DNA of 64,000 bases, from assembly GCA_001632435.1 (NCBI GenBank), contig KV424019.1:28725-92724 (forward strand), given 5' to 3'. Shown one piece after another: positions 35,293-47,499 of this stretch (its first letter is position 1; every line of letters begins with the position of its first letter). Under the pieces are notes generated by a model. It did no database searches and was not told where the DNA came from. It saw nothing but the letters and a program-made list of their open reading frames with translations. The DNA is from Calocera cornea HHB12733. Lineage: Eukaryota > Basidiomycota > Dacrymycetes > Dacrymycetales > Dacrymycetaceae. Made by a program: the position numbers and the translations under genes.

Positions 35293-36010
35293 TGGTGGGA
35301 TTGTGAGAGAGAGGAGCCGAGTTGGGCAGGAGGAGAAAGTCGGGAGGCGGTACGGAGGGCGACGTGGTCCGGACCCTGTTCGCAACTGATCCCGCTCTAT
35401 TGGGAGGGTCGAGGCGTTGTGAGTTCATCACGCAGCTGTGGGCTTCCTCGGCTGTCGCTCGTCTCGCATCCCGCTTTGGACGCGACTTCTCGTCCCAAAA
35501 TACGACAGAGGACGGTGGGCGACGCAAACTCAGGTTTCACCGCACCAGCTGAGATGAGCGGCACGCAATGGGACAATGTAGGCCTAGCGCGTTGTGACTG
35601 TTACCAATCAAGAGTGCATTCTTGACTTTCTACAGCACACAAATGTGGAAAGCTGCCTAGCGTGTACGATGAGAGCGAGCAAAATTTGTTTGCGTCAATG
35701 TTCCGAGTGGGAGGAAGGAAAGGCGCGGCGGTGTCCGGAGGGCCCAGCATGGTTACATGACGCGTTCCTCACACGTTGGGCCCGCAGATCACAGTGCGCT
35801 CAATGATGCACGAGACGCGCTTCTGCACCGCCACCCAAGTGCGCCCCTCTTCCCTAGTACCCTTGCCTGGCCGGCACCCCACGCACAGAACACCAGCACC
35901 GCTCGACGTCCCCTCCCCTCTCCTCCCTCTCTCCTCCCACCTCCTCCCGACGGCCACCCGCAAGCCGTCATACAGCGCCGTCTGATGACCATTACGGTGC
36001 ACCTGCACTC
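35293..36010. promoter_or_regulatory. Divergent promoter region, cyclophilin and unknown protein
   Basis: 718 bp between two divergent starts. On each gene's coding strand a pyrimidine-rich tract lies near the start: about 35303-35350 read on the minus strand for the cyclophilin gene, and about 35908-35962 on the plus strand for the unknown gene. CT-rich core promoters of this kind are common in fungi. No further gene seen. Confidence 0.5.
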
Positions 36011-37331
36011 ATGTCCTTCGCCCGCCCCCACCCGCCCCAGACAGGACACACGCGCCTCCCCTCTCTTACTGGCTCGGAAACCGGCGACTTCCCCACCCGC
36101 GCTGCGCTCGGCCTGCCGCCAGTACACGACCACAATGTGGACGACGAACCGTTCAGCCCGCCAATAGGACTCGGCGTGTCGTCCGGTGGGCAGAGCGCTG
36201 TGCAGCTCGTCGCCAGGGCGCGTGTCGCTGGCGGAGAGGATGAGAAGGACGACCTCAGCGGAGACGACGATGAAGACAGAGACAATGGCACAATCCGACA
36301 GAATGCAAGAAGGAGGAACGGGCATGCGAAGACGCACAGTAATGGCTCACCGCAGAAGTGGAAGGGAAAGGCACGGGCTGTGGAAGTGGACATAGAGAAC
36401 GGCATGGAGGTGCCTATGAACGTACTGGACTACACGCAGATCGACAATGTCTCTCCGACCGCTTCGTACCCGCCGGTCAGCGACGAGGCAATGGAGGAGC
36501 GGAAGATCACCGAGGTGCGTCATGTCTCTCAAATAGCCTGCATATATGCTCATTCGACGGCAGAATCTGAAACGCTGGGAAGAACAAGAACGACAGCGCC
36601 GGAAAGCCTTTCGCGAGACGCGACGCTCTCGCGCAGGAACACCCAGCGATCCATCCCTCTCTGCTGGTAGCCTCGCAGACGTAACGCGCCGCACATCGTA
36701 CCTCTTCCGTGGTGGTCGGAGACGGCCTGGCACCGCCGACCGCACCAGCTTACAGAGCAGCAACAGCGATGCGCCGCTCCGCCCTCGATCAATGGCCACC
36801 CCTCGAGAAGGAGGCGACGCGGAGCTTGGGATACTGAACGAGCCGACAACGCCGAGCACCGCTGGCTCCGCCACCATCCGCACACCCGGCAACCCCTTCT
36901 CTCCTCAAACTAGCCCCACCTCCGCCCGCCAGTCATCCCAGTTCGGCTTCGGCGGAAAACCAAAACCGAAATCCCACGCTCGGCCACCACAAAACATGAG
37001 CATCTCCTCTGCGTTTGCCGATGTGCGGTCGAGCGACGAGGACCCGTTCTCCTCCCGCTCCTCACTCGAACAGCAGTCGCGCGGAAACGAGCGACCGCTC
37101 CCATCGCCGCCTCCGCGGGATGACGACGTGGCGATGAGGGACGGACGCTGGCAGCCGGCTTTGACGCGGGAAATGACATCGAGCGACGCACCTAGTAGCG
37201 GGGACGGCGAGCTGGCGGATGGAGACGAGCCGCGAGCACGGAGGTGGTGGTGGATGGACTGGGTGTGCGGATGCGGCGGGGAGGAGGAGGACGATGAGGA
37301 CCAGGCGGGGCGGACGAACCCATTCGAATGA
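36011..37331 (+). CDS. Protein of unknown function, disordered, with Cys-rich acidic C-terminus
   Basis: Two exons, 36011-36514 and 36564-37331, about 423 residues, joined as ERKITE-NLKRWEEQERQRR. I do not recognise a domain. The protein is mostly low complexity: Ser/Pro/Arg-rich with an acidic stretch (DDLSGDDDEDRDNG) and a basic patch (GSPQKWKGKARAVE). The best-ordered part is the hydrophobic-acidic MNVLDYTQIDNVSP segment followed by a charged helix spanning the splice site. It ends in WWWMDWVCGCGG, a run of Glu/Asp, and TNPFE. The Trp-rich CGCG motif and the C-terminal NPF could be interaction sites (NPF motifs bind EH domains), but this is only a suggestion. Open frame and clean splice support a real gene. 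Confidence 0.75.
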
Positions 37332-37869
37332 GCGGGCGCGCCGCTGTTGGACCATTTTGCTCCGAGAGCGCGCGACGGCGCTTACTGCTTCGTTGTTCAT
37401 ACTTCGGTTGTTTCATACCCAACCCATGTATTCGGATATCGCAATTCCTCTTATACGAGAGTTCCAAGGACAGGAAATCGCCATCTGGTATGCGGAGAGG
37501 ACAGCTGGTCTCGCAACTTATGGAGTAGGCCCCGCGTGACCTGTTGCCACAGAAACGATCCAGCTTGAAGCGTCTCTGTATAGTGGATCAGCTCTCCGTC
37601 AGAGTGCTTTAACGATGCGCAGCCATGATAGATAAGACGAGACATCTGCTACGAGAAGTTGCGACTGTTGTGAGATTGAACAGAGTTGATTTCGTCTACA
37701 TGTCACTGTTGTCTACCCTGGAGAAGTCCAGTTCATAAGTAGGACTCATGCTGCAAGTCCTGAATGTACAGGAATGTTGGGTTCGTCTCAGCAACACTAT
37801 CCGCTTGCATATGTCACAATTTACCGCACATTGTAGTGGGATCAACAAGCACCGCTAGGAGACTCTTCG
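37332..37869. other. Convergent intergenic spacer, 538 bp
   Basis: Between the stops of the unknown plus-strand gene and DUF6535-2. It should hold 3' UTRs. No gene or repeat recognised. Confidence 0.5.
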
Positions 37870-40800
37870 CTAGTCTGGCGCTTCTGAGGCCCTTCCAGCT
37901 GCATTTCTTCGTCTGGTAACCCACGCCGCTGGCCAAGGCCTTCGCGAAGAAGATCCCATTGTCTCAAACCACGGGTGGTTTCGCCACCTACGCGAGAGTT
38001 GGACCTCGGCAGTGACCCTGGCGGCGGTAGCCTGTCTAACGGATTGCTTTCGATGGATACTGGAGATACGGAGTAATTGATCTTGAGTGTCTGTCAGCAT
38101 TTGCTCTGAGGTTTTCGGCGGGACGGAATAGCTTACCCTGTTGGGCAACCACATTAACTCACTTGTTCGCTGGAGAAGCGTTGGTCGATCCGGCGGTGCT
38201 ACTAGACCTCTAATCCCAGTATCGGCAGAACGTTCTCCTGTCCCCCAATCTCCCTGACGTTGCCAGATGTGTCTCGCGTCAAGCGATTCATCGTCCGCGT
38301 CGAACTCCAGAATTGGACTGTTCTGATGCTGAGGACGCAGGCGTTTCCGCATTTTGGCGAAGAATGAAATCCTCCACAGTCCTTCGGAAGCGGTAGACGC
38401 GGGGAATGGCACCTCTAGCCTGACGGGTTGCGGTATTTTGTACTGCTTCATAAGCTCACTGAAATGCCGATCGATGGAAAGATGGGGATGCCCCTCCATG
38501 GTCTTCAACAGTTCGACAATAGCGGTCACGTCAGGTGCAAAAGTGGTTTGACGATAGAGCCAGTGAATCAGAATCTTGCAGAGGGGCTCAATGGAGGACG
38601 GCGTCGAAGTGATGAGGGCGTTAAGATCCCAGGTTCGAAGTGAGGAGAGTAGTATGATCAGTGAGTTAGGCCAGGTGCCGTCTCGCCTTAGCCCCCGAGC
38701 AACGATCATCAGGCCAATCAGCAATCCGCGCGTGTCTTTGCTGGCAACAGCGTGCTGAATAACCGCTGCCAGTTCAGCATCGGCTGCTTTGTGATAATCG
38801 ACCCGGCCCCCACCCGACTCTCGGAACCACTGCAGCACATCTGTATCGATATCGAGCACTTGGCAGCTCTTGACCAGAGCCACATCCCAGAAGTCGCATT
38901 GATTCTTTTCTGCGCGCGCTGCTCGACAAGCCTTCAGGAACTCGCATTCTACCTGGGTTTGTAGACGGAGGCCGCCTTGGGCATCCAAGCTCTTGTTTCG
39001 GCGAGGACACAGGTAATCGTTCGCTTCGAACCACTCCAATATCCACCGTAGTCCGTCTTCTGGCAGTACCGCATCTGGTGTCCTATTTTGGAGTTCGTTG
39101 GTAGCATATTGTATCGCGGCAAGCTCGAGCTCTCCATGGACCTTCGATGTAAGCATCGGATGGTAGAACAAGTTCTCTTTGGTACCGGTGGGTAGCGTGG
39201 GTATCCAAAAAGTCGATGGCGGACGCGTAGTACAAAGCGTCGCTTTATCTCTTCTCTTAGCCACTTTCGCTAGCTCCATGACGGAGTAGAGCACTTCGAG
39301 AGGTAGGCTCGCAGAGTGTGCTATTGCATCCAGTATCGGATATCGCAGTCGCTCGACTGTGGTGTCCCAGAAGTCCTCCTTGTCTTCTGTAAGGGCATTG
39401 ATCAAATAGAATGAAAATAACCAGCAGCCGAGAGAGGAGATACTACAATGACTCCCTTGTCGCAAGCTTTTCATGAGATTTTCCGATGCCATATTAACCC
39501 AGCGACGGACCATTCTCTTAAGATCGTGCCCGCAAACAGTGTAGGGGCCGGCACAGATCATTAGGAGCGTGTAGTATAAGAAGCGGTCCGTTACCGGGAC
39601 GTCTTTTGAAGGTATTCTCCATAGACGATTGTACCACACATAGTAGGGATCGGCACCCTCGCACCAGGGCGCAAAGCTCCGCGCGATGGCCATGTCTGTG
39701 AGTTTGACCTTGATGTCGTCCCAAGTTTTTGGCTCCCCGTCTACACCTCGTAGCCGTAGACAACGTTTGGCCGAGTTGACAACCTCTCTGGGAGGTGATC
39801 GCACACGCTGAGCTTCGATTGGGGAACTGAAGTAGGCCGATAGTATCTTCATTAGAGTTCTGTAGATCGATGGTGCTGATTCAGGCGACGTCTGCATCTT
39901 CCTTTCGGGTATTATCGTAGGGTGAGTTGAGGCTCCACTAGGTGTGGTTACCGTCTTGGTAAGGCTCGTCATGGCGTGTCGGTCTTGGGTATTTGAGGGA
40001 GAAGCTTCACGGTCAGAAGGCACCCCGACTGTATCATTCCCGAGCTCTTGGTCGCGCCAGGGGAAGAATGTAGGTGTAAGACGGTGCGGTTTAATATGAA
40101 TGCGGGCTGGATGGGTATTCTTGCCGCTATACCGGTCCCACGATAAGCACGCCGTCACAATGCTCTTGGCCGTTGCTAATTCGCATGACTTGCTGGACAG
40201 CCAGACGATGGCGCGTTCATCCACGTCCTCCTGATGCCGAACGACCCATTGTCGGGCGCGTCTTGCCATCAGTGGAACCCAGAGCCTTTCTGGTACCCAA
40301 GTCTTGGAGTCGTGCTCCTCCTTCTGTGAGTCGTGTTTCTTCTCCGGACCGTGCTTCTTCGCCAAATTGTGCTTCTTCTCCGAATCGTGCTGCATCATGT
40401 TGTGCTGCTTCCCTGAGTCGTGCTTCTTCATAGGCTTCAACGTAAAGAAACTCCGAGACAGGTACGGGATCTTCAGACCAAAAACACGGTAGTACTGCTC
40501 GGATGCCTTGGATTTTGTGCTGAGCAGACCTGCTATTCCGCGTAAGGAATAGCAGAGCACGACATCGAATGCTTGAGTGAGAGGTGACTTGTATGGGCAG
40601 TCTATCCAGAAGACGGGTGCTGCAGCAAGTCCAATATACGCAATTCCACCCGATAGGAGCAGGGAGAATAGGAGCCATCGAAGTCCGGGAGAGATGTCCC
40701 ACAGATACACGACAAATCCCGTCAGGAACAGTGCAACGGAAACTTGAAGCATAAGTGGCAATGATCCAGCAATCCCACGGAGTTGCCATTTGAGGAGTCC

Positions 40801-41643
40801 GTCGTACCGAAACTGCCGCTGATTGGCGAGCTGATGCGGCGTCGCCGGTAATTCAGCAGTGTATGCTCGCAACCATTGCTTCACTAGCATCGCCAGCACA
40901 GACGAGAACAGGCTGATGGATAGGCTGATTATCCACAGTGCATTGATGTAAAGAGCACTCGTCGGAATGGTGAAAGACTGCGATTGGTACTTCGGTGGCA
41001 TCGAAGAGCTGGCGGAGCCGAGAGCAGCAAGTTGCGCGGAGACAGTAGTAATGGCGTCTACCATCACACCGGCCTGATCGACGAAGAGTAGTTGAAGTGA
41101 CATCATGAGAAACGCAGTGACAACAGCGGAGAACAGGGCCGCCTAGTGCCCAACTCAGATGATTCTAGTAACATGAACGAATAGACGCACGAATACTAGG
41201 AGATTCTCCATCCCCCCATTTACCGTCTCTAGCAGTTCCTTGTCATACTTTGTCGCAAACTCGTTATACTTGGTCCAAATCTCCGCATCGTCGCCCATGC
41301 CCATTCCTTTGGGGAAGTCGTCTGTAAAGTTCCGTTGTACCATGCCGGGGGGCAACTCGGACTCGTATGTACCGCATTCAGTGGGTGGCTTCGCCGTTTC
41401 GGACGCGGTGGGGGTGTCTCCCGAGACAAAGCGCTCTTCGTCAAGCATCTCTTCAATGAACTTCTTTCCACTGCTCTCAGAATGTCTAGACTCTTCTGCC
41501 CGTTCCGCACAACGCATAGACACCTGTAGTAAAGAAAAATCACTGGATATGCATATAACGCTCATACGGAGGGGAACGGGCTAACGTACGGTATCTGCCC
41601 TGCTGGACTCAAGGGGGATGCTGAGGTTATCTGGACGCTGCAT
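37870..41643 (-). CDS. DUF6535 membrane protein 2
   Basis: Largest of the four DUF6535 proteins, about 1218 residues, function unknown. Exons 41590-41643 (MQRPDNLSIPLESSRADT), 41191-41523 and 37870-41142. The shared head reads RNFTDDFPKGMGMGDDAEIW and YDKELLETVNGGMENLLVF, with the family intron directly before AALFSAVVTAFLMMSLQL. Transmembrane segments include LWIISLSISLFSSVLAMLVK with QWLRAY, and LMLQVSVALFLTGFVVYLW. CPYKSPLTQAFDVVLCYSL follows. Unlike its paralogues it has a Lys/His/Asp/Ser repeat insertion (40299-40434) after the last helix and another insertion of about 90 residues before the conserved AKRCLRLRG block. The long C-terminal region carries conserved QYATNELQNRTPDAVLPEDG and ILEWFEANDYLCPRR blocks. 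Start choice is based on a clean 66-nt first intron. Confidence 0.83.
40299..40434 (-). repeat. Lys/His/Asp-rich coding repeat in DUF6535-2
   Basis: Degenerate tandem repeat of about 18-24 bp units encoding KKHDSxK-like hexa- to octapeptides (KKHDSGKQH, QHDSEKKH, KKHGPEKKHDSQKE). It sits in the predicted cytosolic linker after the transmembrane part and is absent from the three paralogues. Confidence 0.8.
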
Positions 41644-42921
41644 TTTCGCTAAGATAGACGACGTTATCTGCGCTAGAGCGGGTTGCTGGACCGATATTTG
41701 GCACCGAGGGGGGGGGGGTCCGTGTCGATATCGACATTATATATGAGCGACGGGCTCCAGCATACTCGAGCCAGATTGCTCGGTCAGAATTTGGGAGCCG
41801 CTTCCATAAAGGGCGGTGCACACAGGCAGCCGTCAGAAGCTCAGAATTGTGGTCGTGTTGCTTGCGTGCTCGGTAAGAAGACTGCCTTCGCGCGCCTCTT
41901 TCAGGGGCCCAGACGCCCAGCAGGCTGTCGCTGCTGTGAGGCTGTCCAGCGTGCTGTCGTCTCCATGTTCAGAGCCAGCACTGGTTGTTGATACGGTCAT
42001 TGACGCCACAGACGGAGCATGAGCGCCGTCCAAAGATGCCACTTCCACACCTTATCAACGTCCTCCAAAACGAAGTGGAAGGGTGGGGCAAAGGAAATGC
42101 AGGAGTACGCTGCTTCACCTCTGCGCCGTAATGTTTTGGTGCTTGCACCATCCAGAAGAAGCTGAGAAGGAAGAGTGATGAAGTGCCTGTTAGAGATTCA
42201 TCGATCCGCTGGCGTCCCAGTGTTCTATTTCGAGGGCGAATGCGTTGAAGAACGTGCTCCGTCGGATAATAACTCACCGACCGTGCGCGTTCCCGTTGCT
42301 TAGCGACCAGGTGGTGAGAGCGATAGAGACGGACAACGGTAGAACATATTGCATCAGACGGGTGCGAGATATGATAGACACGGGTTTGTGAGTTGTCGAA
42401 CACACGAACACAGGCACAGCGCCATATCGCCAGAATTAGTCGTGGGCAGTGCGTGTCAGCTCAGGGGCTGCACCGCCCCCTCATCCTGATATGGACCGGA
42501 TGTTGCCGGGTCGGACAATCAATGGGCCGATATCTACAGTGTTGCTGTCCGAGAATCAATCGGTTGCGGACTTCTACGTCACATAGGCATATATATGCAA
42601 ACGATCCGAGAAGCGCACCAAGGACATCGCGGTCTAAGGACCGCAGAACGATACTCCCCACACCCTTTTTACAGAACCGTATCCTACACGGTCTCTACGA
42701 GATGACCATCAGGCGCTATCACCTCAATACCCGGACTAGAGCGACGTGGCCCAAGCCCGTCCCCTCCCTCTACCGCGTCACCACTCCCTGTTGGTATGCG
42801 CATCATGAGACTTGACCATCCCGCTCGTAGGGAGCTCAGGATATCGCTTCCACGATCGTCAGAGTCCAGTCGTCGAAGAGACATGCTGGATGGTCCCCCG
42901 CGGGGAGCAGGAGTGTCAGCG
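41644..42921. other. Intergenic, 1.28 kb, DUF6535-2 to DUF6535-3
   Basis: Same-strand spacer: promoter of DUF6535-2 (with TATATAT at 41737-41743) and 3' flank of DUF6535-3. A G10 homopolymer lies at about 41709-41718. No gene recognised. Confidence 0.5.
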
Positions 42922-45900
42922 TTACTGTTCGGTAAGACATTCACCTCTGGATGCTGATTGGGTGTAGCAGATGTGTTGCGCTGTCCATCCGCTCATCAGG
43001 ATTTCCGCAATCGGACAATAGCTAAGGCTCACCCAAGCAGGCATCTGCAGCAGATTACTGGTACGTTCCAGAAGTACTTGAAGGCCTCCTCCGTCTTGTG
43101 GGTTCGGCTCCGAGGTATTGTTATTGGCGTGTATAGCGACCTGCCTCTCCAAATCAAGATTCGGAACCGGCTCCGCCAGGTCTGTAGGCTCATCGCTTTC
43201 CACCTCGAATGACTCGACGGAGGCATTGTGCGGGTCAACCGTTCGGCGTCTCAGCATTCGTGCGATAATGTAGCTGGCTCTCCAGACTGCATGTGCATGT
43301 GACGGGTTACACGTATCCGGAGGAGCATGGTGTGTTCTTTCGTATTGTTTCATCAGTTCATGGAAATGCCGATTACCGGACAAATGGTGGTGATCCCTAA
43401 AGTCTGTAAGTCGTTTTACGACGGCGACCACATCGGGACCAAACGATTCTTTGCGATGTAGCCAGTGAAGCAAGATTTTGCACAGATGCTCAGAGCGGGA
43501 GGGCGTTGCCAGAACTACTTCGGCGAGATCGCACTTCTGCAGCGCTGCCAACAGAATGGCCAACGGTCCCCGAAGATATCGGCTTATGAACAGCCCATGC
43601 GATAGTAGCACAAGCCCAATAATCAGACCACGGGTATCGTTGATACTGATGGCGTGCCGAAGAAAGCCCTCGAGATCTCGATCGAAACCTTCGTGATACT
43701 CAACTCGGCCTCCGCTCAGCTCTCGCAGGTTCCAGAAATCCGTTTCAATGTCGAGGACCTGGCAGATTTTAACCAGATTAGAATTCCAGATGTCGCATTG
43801 ATTCTTCTCCGCCTGAGCTTCACGGCACGCTTGTAGGAACTCAAGCTCAACTTTGGCTCGTTCACGGATGTCATCCGACGTCTGGAAGTGGCTTCGACCA
43901 TGAGGATAGAAGAATCCATTCGTTTCGAACCATGCCAGGATCAAGCGTATACCATCTTCAGGTCGAATCGAATTTGGCGATCTGCTCTTCAACTCATTTG
44001 TAGCATACTGCAGTGCTGCGCGTTCGAGGTCTCCATGGTGCGGAGCAGTGATGATTGGCTCGTAGAAGAGTCGATCCTTAGTGTCGGTGGGTAACGTGGG
44101 GATCCAAAACTGTGATGGCTTGGAGGGGACAAATGGTACCATAGAGTCACGTCGCTCAGCAACCTTCGCCAGCTCGACCATACAGTACAGCACCTCAAGA
44201 GGAAGGCTTGCGGACATCGCCAATGCGCTGAGCATTGGATGGCGAAGGCGTTCCATGATATCAGCCCAGAAATCATCTTTGTCCTCAGCAAGAGCATGAG
44301 CCAGATATGACGAAAATAGCCAACATCCGAGCGATGAAACATCGGTGCTCTCCTGCCGAAGGTTCTCGATGAGCTTTTCCGAAGCGAGCTTGACCCATCG
44401 ACGAACGGCTCTACGAAGTTCCGGCCCGCATCCTGGATATGGACCCGCACATGTGACGAGGAGCGCATAGTACAAGAAATGATCTGACACAGGTACTTGC
44501 TCCGAGGGGATTGTCCATAGGCGGTTGTACCAGGCATAATACGGATCTCCCACTTCACCCCAGTCGGCGAAGGTGCGTGCAATGGCAGCCTCGATAAGTT
44601 TCTGCTTTATCGCCTCCCACTTTTTCGGTTCAGCTTCCCCTCCTGCAGGTCGGAGACATCGCTTGGCAGCTGAGGATATCGCATCGCGATTTTTCTCCAT
44701 GAAATCCTGATATTTGTGCGACGAAAAACATGCAGTTACAACATGTTTAGCGGTGGATAGATCAGAGGACTCTTCCGATAGCCATGAAATCGCGCTTTCG
44801 TCCAAGGGATCTTGGTTATCGTTGATCCACCGAAGGACGCGTTTGGGCGTGAGTGGAATCCAGAAGGACATGGGCATATGGAGGTTGAGCCGGTCCTTGG
44901 CCTTTAAGTCGAAAAGCAGGTCCGCCAAGAAGGGCAGCCGATACCCAAATATGGGATAGTAACGTTTCGTCTTATCGGCAATATCGGTACTGAATAACAG
45001 AGCTATCCAGCGAACTGAATAGCACCAGATAAGATCGAAAGCTTGGCTCAGTGGAGATTTGAAAGGGCAGTCGATCCAGATCACGGCGGCGACACCGAGC
45101 CCGACGTAGCCGATCCCACCCGATATGAACAGGATGAGCAGGAGCCATTGTAATCCAGGGGAGGTTCCCCAGAGATAGACCACGAATCCGGCGAGGAACA
45201 GCGCCACGGATATTTGCAGCAAAAGTGGCAGGGAGTTGGCGATACCGGGGACTTGCCATTTAACGAGACCATGGTAGCGGAATTGCCGGAAGTTTGCACG
45301 GTCGTGTGGCACGGAGGGCCAGTCGGTGTCGTAGACTCGAAGCCATTGCTTGACGAGCATTGCCAGTACAGAGGCTGACAAGCTAATGCTCAAACTGAAA
45401 ATCCAGAGCGCGTTGACGTATAGTGCGCTGGTGGGGATAGTGAACTGAGTTTCCTGATAGCTGGCGGGCATAATGGATGAAGATGTGCCGAGGGCCGAAA
45501 GTTGGGCAGACACCGTGGTAAGTGCATCGAGAGTGGCACCGGAGGTATCGGGTGAGAGAAGGTCGAGAGACTCCATGAGGAACGCGGTGACAATAGCGGA
45601 GAACAAGGCGGCCTGTTCTCCACATGAGCGCCAGAAATACCAAGATAAAATAACCACGCACGAAAATGAGGAGGTTATCCATTCCCCCGTTGTAGGTGTC
45701 GAGCATTTCTTTGTCGTACTGAGTCGTAAAGTCGTTATATTTGGTCCAGATCTCGGCGTCCGGCCCCAGTCCCATTCCTTTCGGAAAATCGTTGAGAAAG
45801 TTGCGATGGGATATGCCAGATCCAAGATCCGACTTGCTTCGTGTGAGTGGTGGTTGAGTGGTACCAGTCGGCGTCAGAGTACTGTCCGTCGGCGTCAAAG

Positions 45901-46006
45901 GACTGCCGGCAGTCGGGGTGGCGGTCTTCGGACTGCCCAGAGGTGTAGTGATACCTCCAGACTTTAGATCCTTCAAGCCGGAGTATCCTTGGGCGACATC
46001 GTCCAT
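42922..46006 (-). CDS. DUF6535 membrane protein 3
   Basis: About 1011 residues, function unknown. Exon 1 (45662-46006) starts MDDVAQGYSGLKDLKSG, passes through a Thr/Pro/Ser repeat (TPTAGSPLTPTDSTLTPTG) and the common head HRNFLNDFPKGMGLGPDAEI, and ends NLLIF. A 49-nt intron (45613-45661) precedes AALFSAIVTAFLMESLDLL. Transmembrane landmarks are LWIFSLSISLSASVLAMLVK and LLLQISVALFLAGFVVYLWG, then CPFKSPLSQAFDLIWCYSV. The C-terminal region has AAKRCLRPAGGEAEPKKWEA, SLGCWLFSSYLAHAL and LQYATNELKSRSPNSIRPED. It is closest to DUF6535-4 by eye. The exact C-terminus is less certain because an intron near 43050 is possible. Confidence 0.83.
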
Positions 46007-47499
46007 GATAGTGTGATCAGGAAGTCCATCGATAGAGTTTACCTTCTCTTCAGCGGGGAATGGGGACTGCCATCAACATTACCACTCCGATCGTTGATAA
46101 TGGCAGTAACGGCAAAACCGACCTTGTCACTAGCACCTAGTGAGACGGCCGTCTCGATCGAGTGCGGCGGGGCCAGAGACGACATATAGACACCACAAGA
46201 GTAGATGGTCTTGCGCAGTATGGGATAGAGAAATGCCTCTTCCTAGGCCAGCGCGGGAACTGTTGTACCATTATATACAAGTCGATCCGTCCAGGGGTCA
46301 CGAGTCAACCGACCAGATTGTCGGCACCGCAGCATCGCCATTCTAATCAGGATGATCCAGGCTTCTCAGCGTCTTGCCAAGCCGAAGTCATTTTGGTGCA
46401 TCCAATAGTACGCTCTGACAAATCCGGGGGGGCGTTGCATTCGTCACGATTGCGCGCTAGATGGTCGTGTTGTGCGTGGCCGACTGGGAGAGTATAAACG
46501 GTCGGAAGCAGTTCGGGTCCAGAAGTGCCGCGAATTGTCCCGCGTTTTCACCAGCGGCATCATCGCGATCCCGGCTTCCCTTGCGGCACGACCATCCCAG
46601 GACTCGACATGGCGCCTAACATCCAAAATCAAGCTCTTATATAGTGCACCCACGAAGGCATGGAAATATATTGATAGATCCTTTGATATGCAAGTGGACT
46701 GCTCGTTAGTGTGAATTCGGAGTCAACCGTCGTCAACACTCTGCAGTGATGGTTTAAATGTACGGTCGCAGAAGACCTGAATTTGCACCATCTCAGTAGT
46801 ACACGTGTATTACAGTTAGGAAACACGAAAGAATTCTTCCGAACAGTGAGCAGCATGCGATGCTATCGTCGAGATGCGGGCCTAGAGCGCAGTGCTGGCG
46901 GGGGACGATTGTATAAGCGACGGTACGGGGGCCGAATGGCCAAGCCGTGGGTTCCGGCCGAGCGAGTGCACTGAGGCGCATTGGCGCTTGTACTACCTAC
47001 TACAACATTCACTCCAAAGCCTACGAAAGACACTCCTATTGTTTCAAGCAAAACCTCTTGCGCGAATGCGAGCCGGATGAAGTTTCACGTCACTGTGGGA
47101 CTGGCTACGTGCTGCGACGCAAGCTTCTTTCGTCAGAAGACATCCAGTTGATCAAACAGTACATATTTCAAGGCTTGACAGCGTATGATAATAGTATGAT
47201 TACACCATATCTGACACCTTCCCGTTGCGCTTCGTTGTCTGATCGCCGGGTTGCTCCCCGTCTGATGAACTGCCAAGCCCCTGCGTCCCATCAACTCCTG
47301 TATGTCCACTGGCCGAGATTGAGTGCATCAAATCTGTCCATCCAGTCCGGATTGGCTTTGTTTTAGCTTGTAGTTCCGGGATGCTTTCTACTCTTCCGAT
47401 CTCGCCAGCACACTCTTCCTTATCAGTTTCGAAATCTTCGTTCCCCTGCGATGCGTTGTGACCCGCGAGTGGGATCTGCTCCGAGGAGCGAGTCTTAAG
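46007..47499. other. Intergenic, 1.49 kb, DUF6535-3 to DUF6535-4
   Basis: Longest spacer within the DUF6535 trio. It contains the promoter of DUF6535-3 and the 3' flank of DUF6535-4. Several short open frames exist, none with a recognisable product. No repeat or mobile element identified. Confidence 0.5.

Noticed and set aside
38610..38650. GGTTCGAAG resembling a tRNA B-box
   Set aside because: It lies inside the coding exon of DUF6535-2, and no A-box or cloverleaf stems surround it.
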